Made by a program: the position numbers and the translations under genes | Notes under the pieces: model-generated | Databases searched by the model: none | The model's input: the letters and a program-made list of their open reading frames with translations, nothing else | What the model was told of the DNA's origin: nothing | Origin: Peromyscus leucopus | Taxonomy: Eukaryota; Chordata; Mammalia; Rodentia; Cricetidae | Direction of reading: 5' to 3' | NCBI RefSeq assembly: GCF_004664715.2 | Contig: NC_051084.1 | Location: 65,787,971-65,851,970 of the forward strand | Length of the DNA stretch: 64,000 bases | Part shown: in pieces, positions 47,880 through 59,118 of the stretch | How the letters are laid out: each line of letters starts with the position of its first letter | Position numbering within the stretch: position 1 is the first letter of the stretch

Positions 47880-48221
47880 TGCTGTGAACAATCTTTGTAC
47901 ACAGCAATATGTATTACTCTCATTGATTAATAAAGAGATGATTTGTCTATAGCTGGGCAGGAGAGCCAGACTGAGAATCCTAGGAAGAAGAATGGAGGAG
48001 TCAGAGGAGTCGCAAGCCAGCCAGAGAGTAAGCAAGACTGCCAGAAAGAAAAATGCCACAAGCCTTGAGGCAGTACATAGATTGATAGAAACTGGTTAAT
48101 TTAAGTTGTAAGAGTTAGTTAGTAATAAGTCTGAGCTATTAGCCAAGCATTTATAATTAATATTAAGATTCCATGTTTGTTATTTAGGAACTGGTGGGTA
48201 GGAAAGGAAAGTCCACCTACA
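47880..48221 (+). repeat. 3' LTR of the 45306-48221 ERV
   Basis: Starts TGCTGTGAACAATC after AACAAAAAGAGGGAAA and ends CACCTACA before CAAAGC. It carries CATTGATTAATAAAGAG. It differs from its partner by scattered substitutions and indels, as expected after long independent decay. Confidence 0.9.
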
Positions 48222-49438
48222 CAAAGCAATTCCACTAAAATCAAGAACAACACAAGGCTGACTACTCTCTCTATCTATTCAATATAGTACTTGAAGTTCT
48301 GGCTAGAGCAATATGACAACAAAATGAGATCAAAGAGATACAAATAGGAAAAGAAGAAGTCAAAGTATCACTATTTGCAGATGACATCATAGTATACATA
48401 AGCAACCCCCAAAATTCTACAAGGGAAGTCTTACAGCTGATAAACACCTTTAGCAAAGTATCTGGATACAAGATTTACTCAAAAAAATCAGTTACCCTTT
48501 TCTATACAAATGACAATAGGGTTGAGATAAAAATCAGAGAAACAATCACCCTTCACAATAGCCACTAAAATATCTTGAGGTAACTCTAACCAAGCAAGTG
48601 AAAGACCTGTATGACAAAGTTTTAAGCCTTTAAAGAAAGAAATTGGAAAAGATATCAGAAGACAGAAAGATCTTCCATGTGCATGGATCAGTAGGATTAA
48701 CATAGTAAAAATGATAATCTCATGAAAAGCAATCTACAATTTCAATGTAATCCCATCACAATTCTTTACAGACCTTGAAAGAACAATACTTAACTTCATA
48801 TAAAAAAAAACAAAACAGGATAGCTAAAACAATCCTGTGCAACAAAAATACTGCTGCAGGTGTCACCATCCCTACTCTCAAGATCTACTATAGAACTATA
48901 GTAATAAAAACATCATGGAATTGTAATAAAAACAGACACATTGATCAGTGGAATCAAATTAAAGACCCAGACAAAAATTCACACAGCTATGGACACTTGA
49001 TTTTTGACAAAGAAGCTAAAACTATACAATGAAGAAAAGAAAGCATCAACAAATGGTGTTGGTATAACTGGATGTCAACATGCAGAAGATTGCAAATAGA
49101 TCCATATCTATCATCCTGCAAAAAAACCTCAAGTCCAAATGAATCAAAGACCTCAACATAAACCCAGTTACACTGAACCTGATAGAAGAGAAAGTGGGGA
49201 ATAGCTTTGAACACATAGGCACAGGAAGCAACTTCCTGAATAGAACATCAGTAGCACAGACACTAAGATCAAAAATTAATAAATGGGACCTCATGAAAAT
49301 GAAAGTCTTCTGTAATGCAAAGGACACTGTCAATAGGACAAAATGGCAGCCTACAGAATGGGAAAAGACCTCACAACCTTACATATGACAGCGGGCTGAG
49401 CTCAAAAATATATAAAAAACTCAAGAAACTAGACACAA

Positions 49439-49439
<1 letters not shown>

Positions 49440-49477
<38 letters not shown>
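49440..49477. repeat. (TAA)n microsatellite in L1 copy B ORF2
   Basis: About 12 to 13 TAA units after CTAGACACAAAA. Copy A reads AAAATACTGAACAATCC at this position, so the tract arose in copy B after insertion. Confidence 0.95.
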
Positions 49478-50020
49478 CCAATTAAAAAGTGGGGTATTGA
49501 CCAAAACAAAGAATTCTTAGCAGAAGGATTTCAAACAGCAGAGAAACATTTAAAGAAATGTTCATCATCCTTAGCCATCAGGGGAATGCAAATCAAAACG
49601 ATTCTGAGATTCCATCTTATACCTGTTAAAATGGCTAAGATAAAAAACACAAGGACAACTTATGGTGGAGAGGATGTGGAGCAAGGGGAACAATCCTTAT
49701 TACTGGTGGGAGTGCAAATTTGTACAGTCACATTGGAAACAGTATAGCAGCTTCTCAGAAAATTAGGAATCAATATATCTCAAGACCCGGGGATATCACT
49801 CTTGGGCATGTGCCAAAAGAATGCTCAATCATGACACAAGGACACTTGCTTAACCATGTTCATAGCAGCTTTATTTTTTGTCAACAACGTAGGTGCCCCT
49901 CAGCCAAAGAATGGATAAAGAAAAATGTGGTACATTTACTGAGTGGAGTACTACTCACCCATTAAAAACAATAACATCATGAAATCTGAAGGCAAATTTA
50001 TGGAACTAAAAAAATACCAT

Positions 50021-51003
50021 CCTGAGTGAGGGAATCCAAATGTAGAAAGACAAACATGGTTATACTTACTTATAAGTGGATATTAACTGTAAAGTAAAGG
50101 ATAACCATGCTATAGTCCACATACCCAGAGAGGCTAGGTAAGAATGAGGGCCCAATTGGGCGGGGGGGATTCCTAGATCTCCCTGGGAAGGAGAAATAGA
50201 GGAAATCTGGATAGCCTGGGGGCATGTGGGCATGAGAACTTGAGGGATTGGTGGGGAGGTGGCGTCGAGAGGGAGAGTGCTGAGAAAGATGACTAGAAAG
50301 GGGGACTTTATAGAGTCAGGTAGAAGCAAGGGAAACTCCCATGAGTCTACTACAATGGCCTCAACTAAGACTCCTGGTAGCAGTGGACGCATAGTCTGAA
50401 CTAGCCATCCTCTGTGATCTGACTGGTGACTAACCAGGTTGTCATCAGAGAGCCTCATCCAGTAACTGATGGAAGCAGATTCAGAGTCCCAAGACCAACA
50501 TTTGAGCTAATTTCAGGGAGTCTTGCTGAAAAGAGGGAGGAGGGACTATTGGAGCTGGGGGTGGGAGGAAAGCATGTCAGGGACATTGGAAGAAAACCCA
50601 CAGAAAAGATAACCTAGCTCATAGGAGCTCACAGAGTCTGGGTCAACAACCAGGGAACCTTCATTGGAAGGGCCTAGGCCCTCTGCGTATATGTGACTGT
50701 TGTGTAGCTTGGTCTATTTGTGGAACACCCAGCTAGGAGAGCAGTGGCTATCCCTAGTACTTTGGCCGGCTCTTGGGAACCTATTCCTCATGCTCGATTG
50801 CCTTGCCCAGCCTGAACACACGGGAGGTGCTTGGTCTCATGGCAACTTGATATGCCATGCTTTTCTGATACCCATGGGAGACCTGCTCATTTCTGAGCAA
50901 ATACAGAGGAGGGGTGGATTGAGGTAGAGTGCACAAGGGAGGGGTGGGAGGGGCTGTGAGGAGATGACGAATGGGAGGATGTGGCTGGGATGTAAAATAA
51001 GTA
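50021..51003 (+). other. L1 copy B 3' UTR
   Basis: Starts with TTACTTATAAGTGGATATTAAC near 50064. The G-rich part includes GGGAGGGGTGGGAGGGGC near 50937. It ends GGATGTAAAATAAGTAAATAAAATAA. The terminal 300 bp match 6390-6703, placing both in one L1 lineage, while the end of copy A differs. Confidence 0.75.
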
Positions 51004-51010
51004 AATAAAA

Positions 51011-52161
51011 TAATTTTAAAAAAGAGTCTTTAGTGATAAATAAAACATCATATGAAGAAAACATTTTTACTATTTGTGTTGAAAACATTAAAATAATTAT
51101 GTTAACACTAGATAAGCTTCACTAAGGGTTAAATAAAAGAGGCAAATAATAAAAGATTGTGTGTTCCTGTGCATGAAGAGCACATGCAATGGCACATACA
51201 GAGACTGGAGCACAACCTCGGATGTCTTCCCTTCCCTTCCACAGAGTCCCTCATTTGTTGCTTCAAAAACCAGGGTGAGTCGGCCACTGGCCCCTTTCCC
51301 TCCTCCCATCAGTGGATAGGAGCTTGATGGGACTACAGACATGTGATGCTCAATTTTATGTGTGTGCTGACGATATGAACTTATTCACCAGGTGTGACAA
51401 GACCTTTGCCCACTGAGTCCACGCACATAAATGCAGTTTGAGAAATATTTTAACACGAACAGATCACATTTCAAGAAACAAACTGTACTTGAGTTAGAAA
51501 CCTAGAGTTTGACTCAAAGTATAAGAGAAGAGAAGGGGCATTTTGATATGTGCGTGGTAGGTGTAGCCAAAACTCAGTAAATGGTTTGTTGGGGGGAAAC
51601 TGCAAACACGTTTTTAAAGAGCCTCCCCCCTGGAGGCTTTCTTCAGCCTTGTGGAGGCTCTCTTAAGCTTTACTGAGTCACAGGGGTTTCTGTTCGCCTG
51701 TGTGACTCTCCTGCTGAGTCCTCTTCTTCACCAACTCTGTGATGGTCATAAAACTGTTACTCTCCTTAAGTTATAATAGATAGTGTGAACCAAAAAATAG
51801 ATCCTGGTTAATAGGAGCATTCCCAGAGAGGCCATTTCTATCTCAAATTATATTTGCTACAAGGAAAGCACAGAATGAATCACAATGAAGAGGGAAAATG
51901 TATCGATGGATAAAAAAAGCCCTGACCATCTTCCAAGTCTACATAATTAGGGAGTGTTCCTGAGTAATGGATGATGGTTTTATGCAGCACGCGGGAACAG
52001 TTGGGGACAGCTTTATCATCTCTAGCTTGCAAATCAGCACTTTCAAACAGGACTCCTAAGTCATTTCTCTTATTACTTCATGGTAACATGACTGAGGCTA
52101 GCATCCCCACACAGGCACTTCTTTGACCCCTGGTTTTCACAACTTTGAGAACTTGGGACAC
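51011..52161. other. Non-coding DNA, with a small hairpin
   Basis: No repeat family named. A perfect 9-bp inverted repeat AGAGCCTCC / GGAGGCTCT lies at 51618-51626 and 51653-51661. No T-run or promoter context suggests function. Confidence 0.45.
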
Positions 52162-52369
52162 ATCTGGAGCAGTGTTTCTCAAGCTATGGGTTACGACCCC
52201 TTTGACAAACTTCTATCTCTAAAAATATTGAAGATATAATTGATAACAATAACAAAATTACAGATGTGAAGTGGCAACAAAAATAATTTTGTGGTTGGGG
52301 GGTCACCTACATGAGAAACTGTATTAAAGGGTCGCAGCCTTAGGAAGGTTGAGAACCACTGATCGGGAG
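52162..52369. mobile_element. hAT-Charlie-type MITE (URR1-like) with 8-bp target duplication
   Basis: The body 52170-52361 (192 bp) starts CAGTGTTTCTCAA and ends TTGAGAACCACTG, near-perfect terminal inverted repeats. It is flanked by ATCTGGAG (52162-52169) and ATCGGGAG (52362-52369), matching at 7 of 8. Internal words GGGTTACGACCCCTTTG, AAAATAATTTTGTGGTTGGGG and GTATTAAAGGGTCGCAGCC match the rodent URR1 pattern as I know it. Non-coding; moved by a hAT transposase in trans. Confidence 0.85.
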
Positions 52370-53130
52370 GCAGAAAGAGAACTTAGGTTTTCCTTTTGCC
52401 TAAGGGGCCAAGAAATAAATTCAATTCAATTAAAAATTGTTCCCATCTATAACGTGGCACAAGTTTCTGACTTTGAAAAACAAACAAACCAAAAGTTTGG
52501 ACTCAGTGGCAAAGGTCTTGTCACACATCCATCAAGCTAATTTAAAACTGTTCTAGATGTGTCCAATGCCCTCTGAGGCTGAAGCTTGTTGTCCCACAGC
52601 AGTTTCTATTCCTCACCTAATTGTCCCAAAAGACCCTCTACAACTGCCCTTTGCTTTGTCTCAAGATCCCCAATGTGGATGGTTAGAGTACCCCCCACAT
52701 TGCACCTCTCCAGCCCCTCTGGAGCCTGCCCTGTTCTCTGAGATCACAGAAGGTTATTACACACATTTAGCTCTCCCACTAGAGTCACTCATCCCACATC
52801 CCCGCCTCTTACTTGATTGCTGAAATGAGCTCTTGAATATTTTTAATGTTTTTAACTGAAATAGAATTAGATACCCTTCACCCTGCCTTTACCTCTGTTC
52901 TCATGGCCCCCCACTCACTCCCAAGTGCATAGCTTCTTTTTTTTTTAATTCTCTCTACCCTCCCCATCACACTATAAGCACCAGGAGTCATGGTCCTTAA
53001 CACTTTTAAATGACTTAAACATGTATATTAACTGTTTGAGCCAATAGAAAATGTATTGTTTAAAACCAGCATTGTTTATCTCACATTCATCAAAAACTCT
53101 GCTATTTGAATCTCATTGAAAGTAAACATG
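52370..53130. other. Non-coding DNA, nothing recognised
   Basis: The frame at 52557-52823 is Pro/Leu/Ser-rich from C/T-rich sequence and has no domain. A T-rich run lies near 52938-52948. Confidence 0.45.
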
Positions 53131-53134
53131 CTAG

Positions 53135-53480
53135 GCACTTTTGTGTGGTTGTGAAACAAAATTCCTGAGGAAAAGGATTTACTGTTGGCCATTGTTCCAG
53201 GGGATTCAGTAGGCCATCGCTTGATCCCACATGTCTGGGTAAAACGTCATGGTGGTGGAAGTCTATGACAGTGCCTCTTCTTCTTCTTGTGCTATACAGT
53301 AAAGAGTTGGGGTAAGACAGGTCTGAAGACAAAATATACCCCCAGGTATGTGATTCCAATGACTGCTTCCTTTGGTAGTGCCTACCTCCTAAATTTTCAA
53401 GAACCTCTCAAAAAACCACCACCAGATGGGAGCAAGCATATGAGACACGAGTTTCCAGCAAAGACATCATCCTAACTCAG
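53135..53480 (-). repeat. Rodent LTR-like repeat (probably antisense)
   Basis: GTTGTGAAACAAAATTCCTGAGG, GGATTTACTGTTGGCC, CGTCATGGTGGTGGAAG, later GACTGCTTCCTTTGGTAGTGCCTACCTCC and GATGGGAGCAAGCATATGAG follow the order of a common rodent repeat of unsure name (the AGGGTTTATT...CACTTCCTCC...AAGCATATGA type). Heavily diverged. Confidence 0.35.
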
Positions 53481-53604
53481 AAAACAGTTAAGTAAAACAG
53501 AACCAAATGTTGCCAGTATCTCCAGTCATGATAGCTATAACATAAAATCTTTCTTAGTTTTTAGTTTATAATTCTAAACGAAATAAATAATAATAATAAT
53601 CAAA

Positions 53605-53810
53605 TAATGTCTGGGCTATTGAGAAGGTTCAGTGAGTAAAGGCACTTGCTGCCAAGCCTGATCATGAGAGTTTTGCCCTCAGGGCTCACACAGTGGAAGA
53701 AGAGAACTGGCTTGTATAAAGTGTCCTCTTGACATCATCTTCCACCTATATACCATGGCTTCGGTGTATACACACACACACACACACACAAACACAAACA
53801 CACACGTTAA
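53605..53810 (+). repeat. B3-type SINE with (CA)n tail
   Basis: GCTATTGAGAAGGTTCAGTGAGTAAAGGCACTTGCTGCC is the standard tRNA-derived SINE head; CACAGTGGAAGAAGAGAACTGG and GTGTCCTCTTGACATCATC follow. The tail is (CA)n from about 53769 to 53803. Confidence 0.65.
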
Positions 53811-54309
53811 AAAATAATCAAATAATAACTGTAGTCTAAGCAGTGAGAAAGATTAAATTCTTAAACTAGAATTTCAAATAAAATGATCCAGAAAATTATA
53901 CTTTAAAATTTCCTTTAAATATATAATAATATATTTTAAAAACCAAATTAGAAACTTTATATATAACTTTATATATAAATACACTTTAAAAACCAAATTA
54001 GAAACACCACAAAAATAAGATACCCTTGAATTTCTTGGGACTTTTGCATTATTTTTAGAAAAAAATATATTTGAATATTATTAAATAGTAGCATAAGTGT
54101 GAATGAGTTGCATGAAGGCCAGGGTCAAGCCGGCTCTGCAGCTAATCACTGGCATCACCTGTCACTCATGGATAATCTAATAACTCTTGTGCCAAACAAT
54201 ACTGCTTAATAGTATCTAAAATAACACACCTGAGATCTAGAAATAACTATATTCCCATTTTACTTTTGAAATAAATATATTTTTATTTTATATGAATGAG
54301 CATTTACAC
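53811..54309. other. AT-rich DNA with a short local duplication
   Basis: TTTAAAAACCAAATTAGAAAC occurs at about 53935 and again at about 53986, separated by AT-rich ACTTTATATATA units. No gene. Confidence 0.5.
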
Positions 54310-54475
54310 TGTGTCTGTAAATCATGTACTTGCAGTGCCAGAAGAGGTCAAGAAGGAGCACGAATCCATGGGACTGAAAGATTGCTAGTCTCCAAGGTGA
54401 CAGGAATCGAACCTGAGTTCTCTGAAAGAGTAGCAAGTAACCTTAACCACTGAGCCATGTCTCCAGCATTGTAAG
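54310..54475 (-). repeat. B2 SINE (antisense)
   Basis: GTGCCAGAAGAGGTCAAG, GACAGGAATCGAACCTGAGTTCTC, TGAAAGAGTAGCAAGTAACC and TTAACCACTGAGCCATGTCTCC are the reversed B2 words ending in its tRNA-like head. A short minus-strand frame across it is not a gene. Confidence 0.75.
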
Positions 54476-54589
54476 CATAGATATCAATAAACATTAAATG
54501 TATAAAAGAGCAGTTCTTGATTGCTGAGACATCACTTTCACTTATTCTGTCACATGAAGATAGAAAAATGCTTCTAATCCTGGCAGGCA

Positions 54590-55255
54590 CCTCCCTCGGA
54601 ACCAGGTGAACTCTGGTCTTGGGAAGGGGGCTTTCCAGGGAGATGTGAAGGCTTAAGAGGAAAACTTGACCTAATTTTCACTCAGTGACTACTAGACTAA
54701 GTAGACAGAGAGAATGGCAGATGTCTCTAATACCAAATATCATCAATACTGATGAGTCATTTCAAGATCTATATTGTTCCCAAGACTGAAAGGCAGTTAA
54801 TAATCTCAGAATAAGCAACAGAAGTATCCCAACAACTTTGAAGTCTCAACAACATGGCTGCCTAAATAAGACCTGAATTCTGAATGAGGATGACACTAAC
54901 AGACAGACTATAACGGAAGGGAGAATCTCATGAAGCCCTACATTTAGACAAAGAACTAGAGGCAACTAATGACTGCTAAGAGAGATAAAATTTGTGTTCC
55001 CTAGGAATGATCTCCCTATAACAATAGCACATGGTCAGTCCTGAAATTAAATTAAATGGATACACAAATAACATTATATGGACTGAACAGACTTTATATA
55101 TTTAGGAAATACATAATAATAAGAAAAGGCCAGAGGCCATGAATTGGAGAGTTAGGGAGAAATACATAGGGAGGGTTTAAGGGAGGAAAGGAAAATGGAA
55201 AAATATGTAATTATATATTACTTTCAAAAATAAAAACAAATTTAAAAGTGAGAAA
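54590..55255 (+). repeat. L1 3'-UTR (sense, old)
   Basis: CATGGCTGCCTAAATAAGACCTG, GGGAGAATCTCATGAAGCCC, AAAGAACTAGAGGCAACTAATGACTGC, ACATTATATGGACTGAACAG, GGCCATGAATTGGAGAG and TTTCAAAAATAAAAAC match a common rodent L1 3' UTR in order. No ORF2 sequence attached. Confidence 0.6.
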
Positions 55256-56106
55256 ATAAACTGTCATGTACCTCAGTTTAGATGGGTTTCAAACATTATA
55301 TCCTTTGTATTATTGGTATCTTGAAATATCTCTGAAGTTCATATTAATTAAATAGTTTTCAGCACCAAGGACCTTGTCATCTCTTTCACTCCAACTGCCC
55401 TGTCCTTCACATTGGAAGGTTAGCTGTCACTGTGTTCCTCCTGAGGCAGAGATGAGCTCTCTGTGGGATGGCTTCCATGTCAGCAGTCCTGCCGTAGAAG
55501 ATGTACACACTCCATTGTGTGCTTGTCCTGGACTTTACTTCCAGCCTTGCCAGATTTTCCTTCTTTGATGTAGTTTAAATGTGTGACTGCACAGGTTTTA
55601 TAGTGATGGGTACTTATTACTGAGAGACAAGGAAGCACCAAAGCTATACCGATACAGTTTGTGTGGAGATTGAACAATGGCTACATGCGATAGGCCCGAG
55701 CAGCCTGTGACGGAGCTGATGAGATGAGCTTGGTGCCTGTACACAGTTGGCTGTGTTACCTGGAGACTGATGGCTTGAACAACCAACAGCAGATTCAGTC
55801 CTTCACCCAAGCATCCCCACATTATATCCCACTGTAACGAACATCAGGTTCATCCTGTTATTGAAAATTGGTGTTAACTCAATGGCTGTAATATGATTTC
55901 AACATAACAGAAGTGTAAAAATAAGAACTCAGTGTTTCTCTAATATGCACCGTGTCTGCTAAGTATTTGAAAATACATGAAATTTTTTTAGTAATTCATG
56001 TTAAATAGAGATTCTGATTAATCACCAAATTTCATTTGTAATTGTGTAAGCTGATGTCGTATTTTCTTTACTGTTCCATACAGAAATATCCATAGCACAT
56101 ACAACT

Positions 56107-56107
<1 letters not shown>
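55256..56107. other. Non-coding DNA, nothing recognised
   Basis: Small frames at 55374-55568 and 55480-55822 overlap on opposite strands and lack domains. Confidence 0.45.

Positions 56108-56151
<44 letters not shown>
56108..56151. repeat. (CA)n microsatellite
   Basis: About 21 CA units, followed some 50 bases later by a short (TG)n at 56201-56221. Confidence 0.95.
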
Positions 56152-56155
<4 letters not shown>

Positions 56156-56379
56156 GCACTCAGAAGAAAATTATTGAAGATAAAACCTAACCAATAGTGT
56201 CTGTGTGTCTGTGTGTGTGTGTTGAATTTTTGAGAAAGCTTTAACCTAGTTTGATTCAGAAAATATGAGAATTGCTCCACCCTTTAGCAATAATATATAC
56301 TTATTATATGTGTATTTGTATCACCACAAATGCAGATAAATTTTTAAGCATGTTTTACAGTGTTTTAATTTCTCGACTG

Positions 56380-57260
56380 GAGAATATGTCAGGATTCCCT
56401 GTCAGATAATACTGAACGTCAGTGTGTGGGCAGCAGGCTCATTAGCCTGTTTTTAAGGAGCCTTGACTTATGGAATGTAAGAACTCCCCAAAGTGCTTTG
56501 TAGTTCAGACATGCTCTCGGAGATGTTCCATTTCCTAAGGATAATCATTTTCAGTGAGGCCATAAATAAAATCCCTTCATAAAGATGAAAGCGAGCAAGA
56601 TTCACTGCTCCCTATACTTTGATCTGCTCCAGCTGGCCAATCACAATGAGCTTACCATTTCATTTGGCAATCCCAGTCTCTCCAATTGCCAGACACTTAA
56701 AATTGCATCTCCGAGCCAACATGCTGATCTCCATCTACCCTGAAGAGTCTTCACAGTGTTTTATTTATCCGAGTTTTAATCTTACACTCTCTCCAAATCT
56801 TTCCTTTGTTGCCCTTTTGAGGTCAGATTTATCATTTCAGCACCCAGGCCCACTGATAGGTGAACCATTAATCCTAATTCAGTAGGGACAGAATGTCTTT
56901 GGAGAAGTTTCATCAGCCTAATGGAAACCACCCTCCCGGCACCTGTAATCTATCTTCCTTGGAAACTACTGAATAGAGGCACTATGCTTATAAATCCCAA
57001 TTGTGGTAAAGATGTCCCAGTACTTGCCTCTCAGCCAGTCCCATGCTCCTCAGTAACAAAATACATTTTACAGTGGTCTACCAAAGAAAAAGTAGATGAA
57101 TGAAATGTCTTCTTTATAATTGCGTGGGAGTATTTCTGCTGCTTGGAAAGAATAATACATCTACCAGCTCACATATCAGCAACAAGCATTGTATTGAAGC
57201 AGCTTGGTAGGGAGTTTTGGAAGCATTAATTCATTCAACAAATCTTTTAAATGTCTGTTA
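56380..57260. other. Non-repetitive block, possible conserved non-coding element
   Basis: Balanced composition, no microsatellite and no recognisable transposon for about 880 bp, in contrast to its surroundings. It contains CCAATCA, TTCATAAA and TAATTCAGTAG-type words but no evident promoter. Frames at 56619-56885 and 56921-57103 show no domain. Conservation cannot be judged from one sequence. Confidence 0.25.
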
Positions 57261-57448
57261 TAAAAATCCTTAAGAAGCTGCAAAAGAAAAGGAGAAACTG
57301 AGGCAATTAACCATTCAAAGGGCATAGGATTTGGGTATGAGTTATTTTGCTAGATTTCTACAAAATGTTTTACAAATTTAAGGGTAGAACAAACATCATT
57401 TATTAGCCACATAAATTTATTGCATTTCAATGAGTAGTATTTACAAAT

Positions 57449-57487
57449 GTGTGTATGTATGTATGTATGTATGTATGTATGTATGTA
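57449..57487. repeat. (GTAT)n microsatellite
   Basis: About nine GTAT units in tandem, preceded by a GTGTGTAT start. Confidence 0.95.
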
Positions 57488-57624
57488 TTTGAGAGTAAAA
57501 GAATAGAAAGTGCATTAGGAGTATGAAGAATGAATCTTAGTACCTTATCACCATAAAATATCTGAGTCATTGTACATCAAGAATGTAGTTACTTTGATGG
57601 GAGAAATTTTTAATATATATGTTG

Positions 57625-57825
57625 GATAATAAGATTTATTTTTAGTTATGTGTGTGTGTATGTATGTAGGTGCTGTTGCTCACAGAGGTCAGAAATATAG
57701 GATTCCTCTGGAACTGGATTTATGGTTTGTTTATGGGCTGCCCTTTTTTAGAGCTTGGAATAAATCTCTGATCCTCTACAATAATCATATACATGCTCAG
57801 CTAACTTTCTAGCCCCTATTTGGTA
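57625..57825 (-). repeat. B3-type SINE (antisense)
   Basis: AAGATTTATTTTTAGTTATG, TGTGTGTATGTATGTAGGTGC, CACAGAGGTCAGAAATATAGG, TCCTCTGGAACTGGATTTATGG and a degraded CAGCTAACTTTCTAGCCCC end are the reversed order of a B3-like element. Confidence 0.55.
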
Positions 57826-57979
57826 ATTTTAAAATACATATATATTTTTAAATGGTAAGAAACATCACAATATGCTTAGGAATGGAAGATTTGATGAGGG
57901 AGGTGATATACGTCTTGATGTTGACCAATGCTTTGGGAATATTGAGCTGTATCAGAGTATTATTTCAGAAACAAGCAAG

Positions 57980-58590
57980 CAAGTAACAAAGATAAATTGA
58001 AGGCATTACACTTCCTGATTTCAAATTATGCTACGGAATTGTAGTAATAAAAACAATACTAAAATTAAAACAGACTCATAAACCTATAGGGCAGAAATAA
58101 GTGAATGCATTTATAGCTAATTCACATTTAACAGAGATGGCAGGAACACACAATGGGGAAGGAACAGTCTGTAAAAATCTGTTATCTATACACCAATGGA
58201 TGAAACTGCATTCGGATTTCCTACCACATAAAAAATAGACTCAAAATAGATTAGACTTGAGCATAAGACCTGAAACTTTAAAGCATCTAGAAGAAATCAA
58301 ATAGAAAAATAGTTACTTACATTGCATTGAGATATTTTTCTATTATTTTTTTGTTCATATATATATGAAAATCCAATAAAAGCAAAACAGACTAGGAGAA
58401 TTGCATCAAAAGAAAATCTCCAACATAGCTACAAAAACAATTCACAGAGCAAAAGGCAAGCCATTAATTAAGAACAATACTGGCAAACAATACCTGTAAT
58501 CAAGTATTAATACATAAAATATACAAAGAACTCAAAAGACTCAGTAGCAAGAAAATAAATAACATGAGTAATAGTATCAGGAAAAAGACC
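57980..58590 (+). repeat. Ancient L1 ORF2 fragment
   Basis: Diverged L1 words in order: CACTTCCTGATTTCAAATTATGC, GTAGTAATAAAAACAATAC, AAACAGACTCATAAACC, CAGAAATAAGTGAATGC, ACACCAATGGATG and TATACAAAGAACTCAAAAGAC. It continues after a MaLR-like insertion at 59345-59490 and probably near 60835-60890 and 61040-61200, giving one old L1 cut into pieces. Confidence 0.6.
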
Positions 58591-58594
58591 TTGT

Positions 58595-58865
58595 CTTTGT
58601 TCATTTCCAGTGCTATAGCAAAATACTCAAGACTCAGTAATTTATAGAGAATAAAAATTTATTTCTCATAGTTATGAACGCTGTGAAGATCCAGATAAAA
58701 CCTTGAGGAGTTTCAGCATCTTGTAAACATTGTTTTCTGGTTTCAAGATGGTATTTTGTTGTTGTGTCCCCCTTCAGAGGGGACAAATACTATGACCTTT
58801 ATATTGCAGATGAGAAAGAAAGGCAAAAGGGAAAAGAACCAGCTCCTATCATTTTATATGAGTGT
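58595..58865 (-). repeat. MaLR-like LTR (antisense)
   Basis: GTTCATTTCCAGTGCTATAGCAAAATACTCAAGACTCAGTAATTTATAGAGAATAAAAATTTATTTCTCATAG is the reversed 3' end of a MaLR LTR. The tail of the feature (GATGAGAAAGAAAGGCAAAAGGG) also fits. A second similar piece seems to follow from about 58865 to 58990. Confidence 0.5.
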
Positions 58866-59118
58866 ATTAATTTCATATCACTAGAAAAAATGCCATAAAC
58901 AGGTTAAACAGGCAATTAGAAGAGTTTTATTCTATTTCAAGTTCAAGATTAGTCTGCACATTGATTGGTTCTCTGACCAGAGCAGTAGATAGCTATGGCA
59001 GGGCACAAGTCAGAGCCGGTGGTCAACTCAGAAAGAGAAAAGAAATGATTCAGAGCTTCCCCCATTGATAGGGGGATACAAATAACCTAATAATTTGCAA
59101 AAATCCCCAGCTTTAAAG

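Larger units (their letters stand above)
45300..48227 (+). mobile_element. Complete non-autonomous ERV with two LTRs and target duplication CAAAGC
   Basis: CAAAGC occurs at 45300-45305 and 48222-48227. The 5' LTR is 45306-45659 (TG...CA, 354 bp), and a binding-site-like TGGTGCCTAACATCC starts at 45662. The internal region of about 2.2 kb has no long frame. A polypurine tract (about 47868-47879) precedes the 3' LTR 47880-48221 (342 bp). Total 2.9 kb, too short for gag-pol-env, so it must have moved with enzymes supplied in trans. The two LTRs differ at many positions, so the insertion is old. Internal blocks are shared with 8781-11062. Confidence 0.92.
43375..50020 (+). pseudogene. L1 ORF2 (copy B), disrupted and split by an ERV
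   Basis: The endonuclease start region is at about 43380-43560 (GTCAATGGACTTAATTTG, GCTGCACACAAGAAACACAA). The reverse-transcriptase part is divided at 45305 by the ERV and resumes at 48222. FADD is at 48374-48385. The 3' end (GGAGTACTACTCACCCATTAAA) is near 49945-49970. Reading is broken by many shifts, a (CA)n tract at 45096-45139 and a (TAA)n tract at 49440-49477. Only short frames survive (for example 48775-49032, 49194-49388). Confidence 0.85.
41240..51003 (+). mobile_element. LINE-1 (copy B), broken by two ERV insertions
   Basis: A 5' UTR, ORF1, ORF2 and 3' UTR appear in order and match copy A from ORF1 onward. Once the inserted solo LTR (42290-42692) and the 2.9-kb ERV (45306-48221) are ignored, it is a nearly complete L1 of about 6.4 kb. 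Its 5' UTR is of a different sequence type from copy A. It holds internal (CA)n and (TAA)n tracts absent from copy A. I could not find its own target duplications, so the outer limits are approximate. Inactive. Confidence 0.88.
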
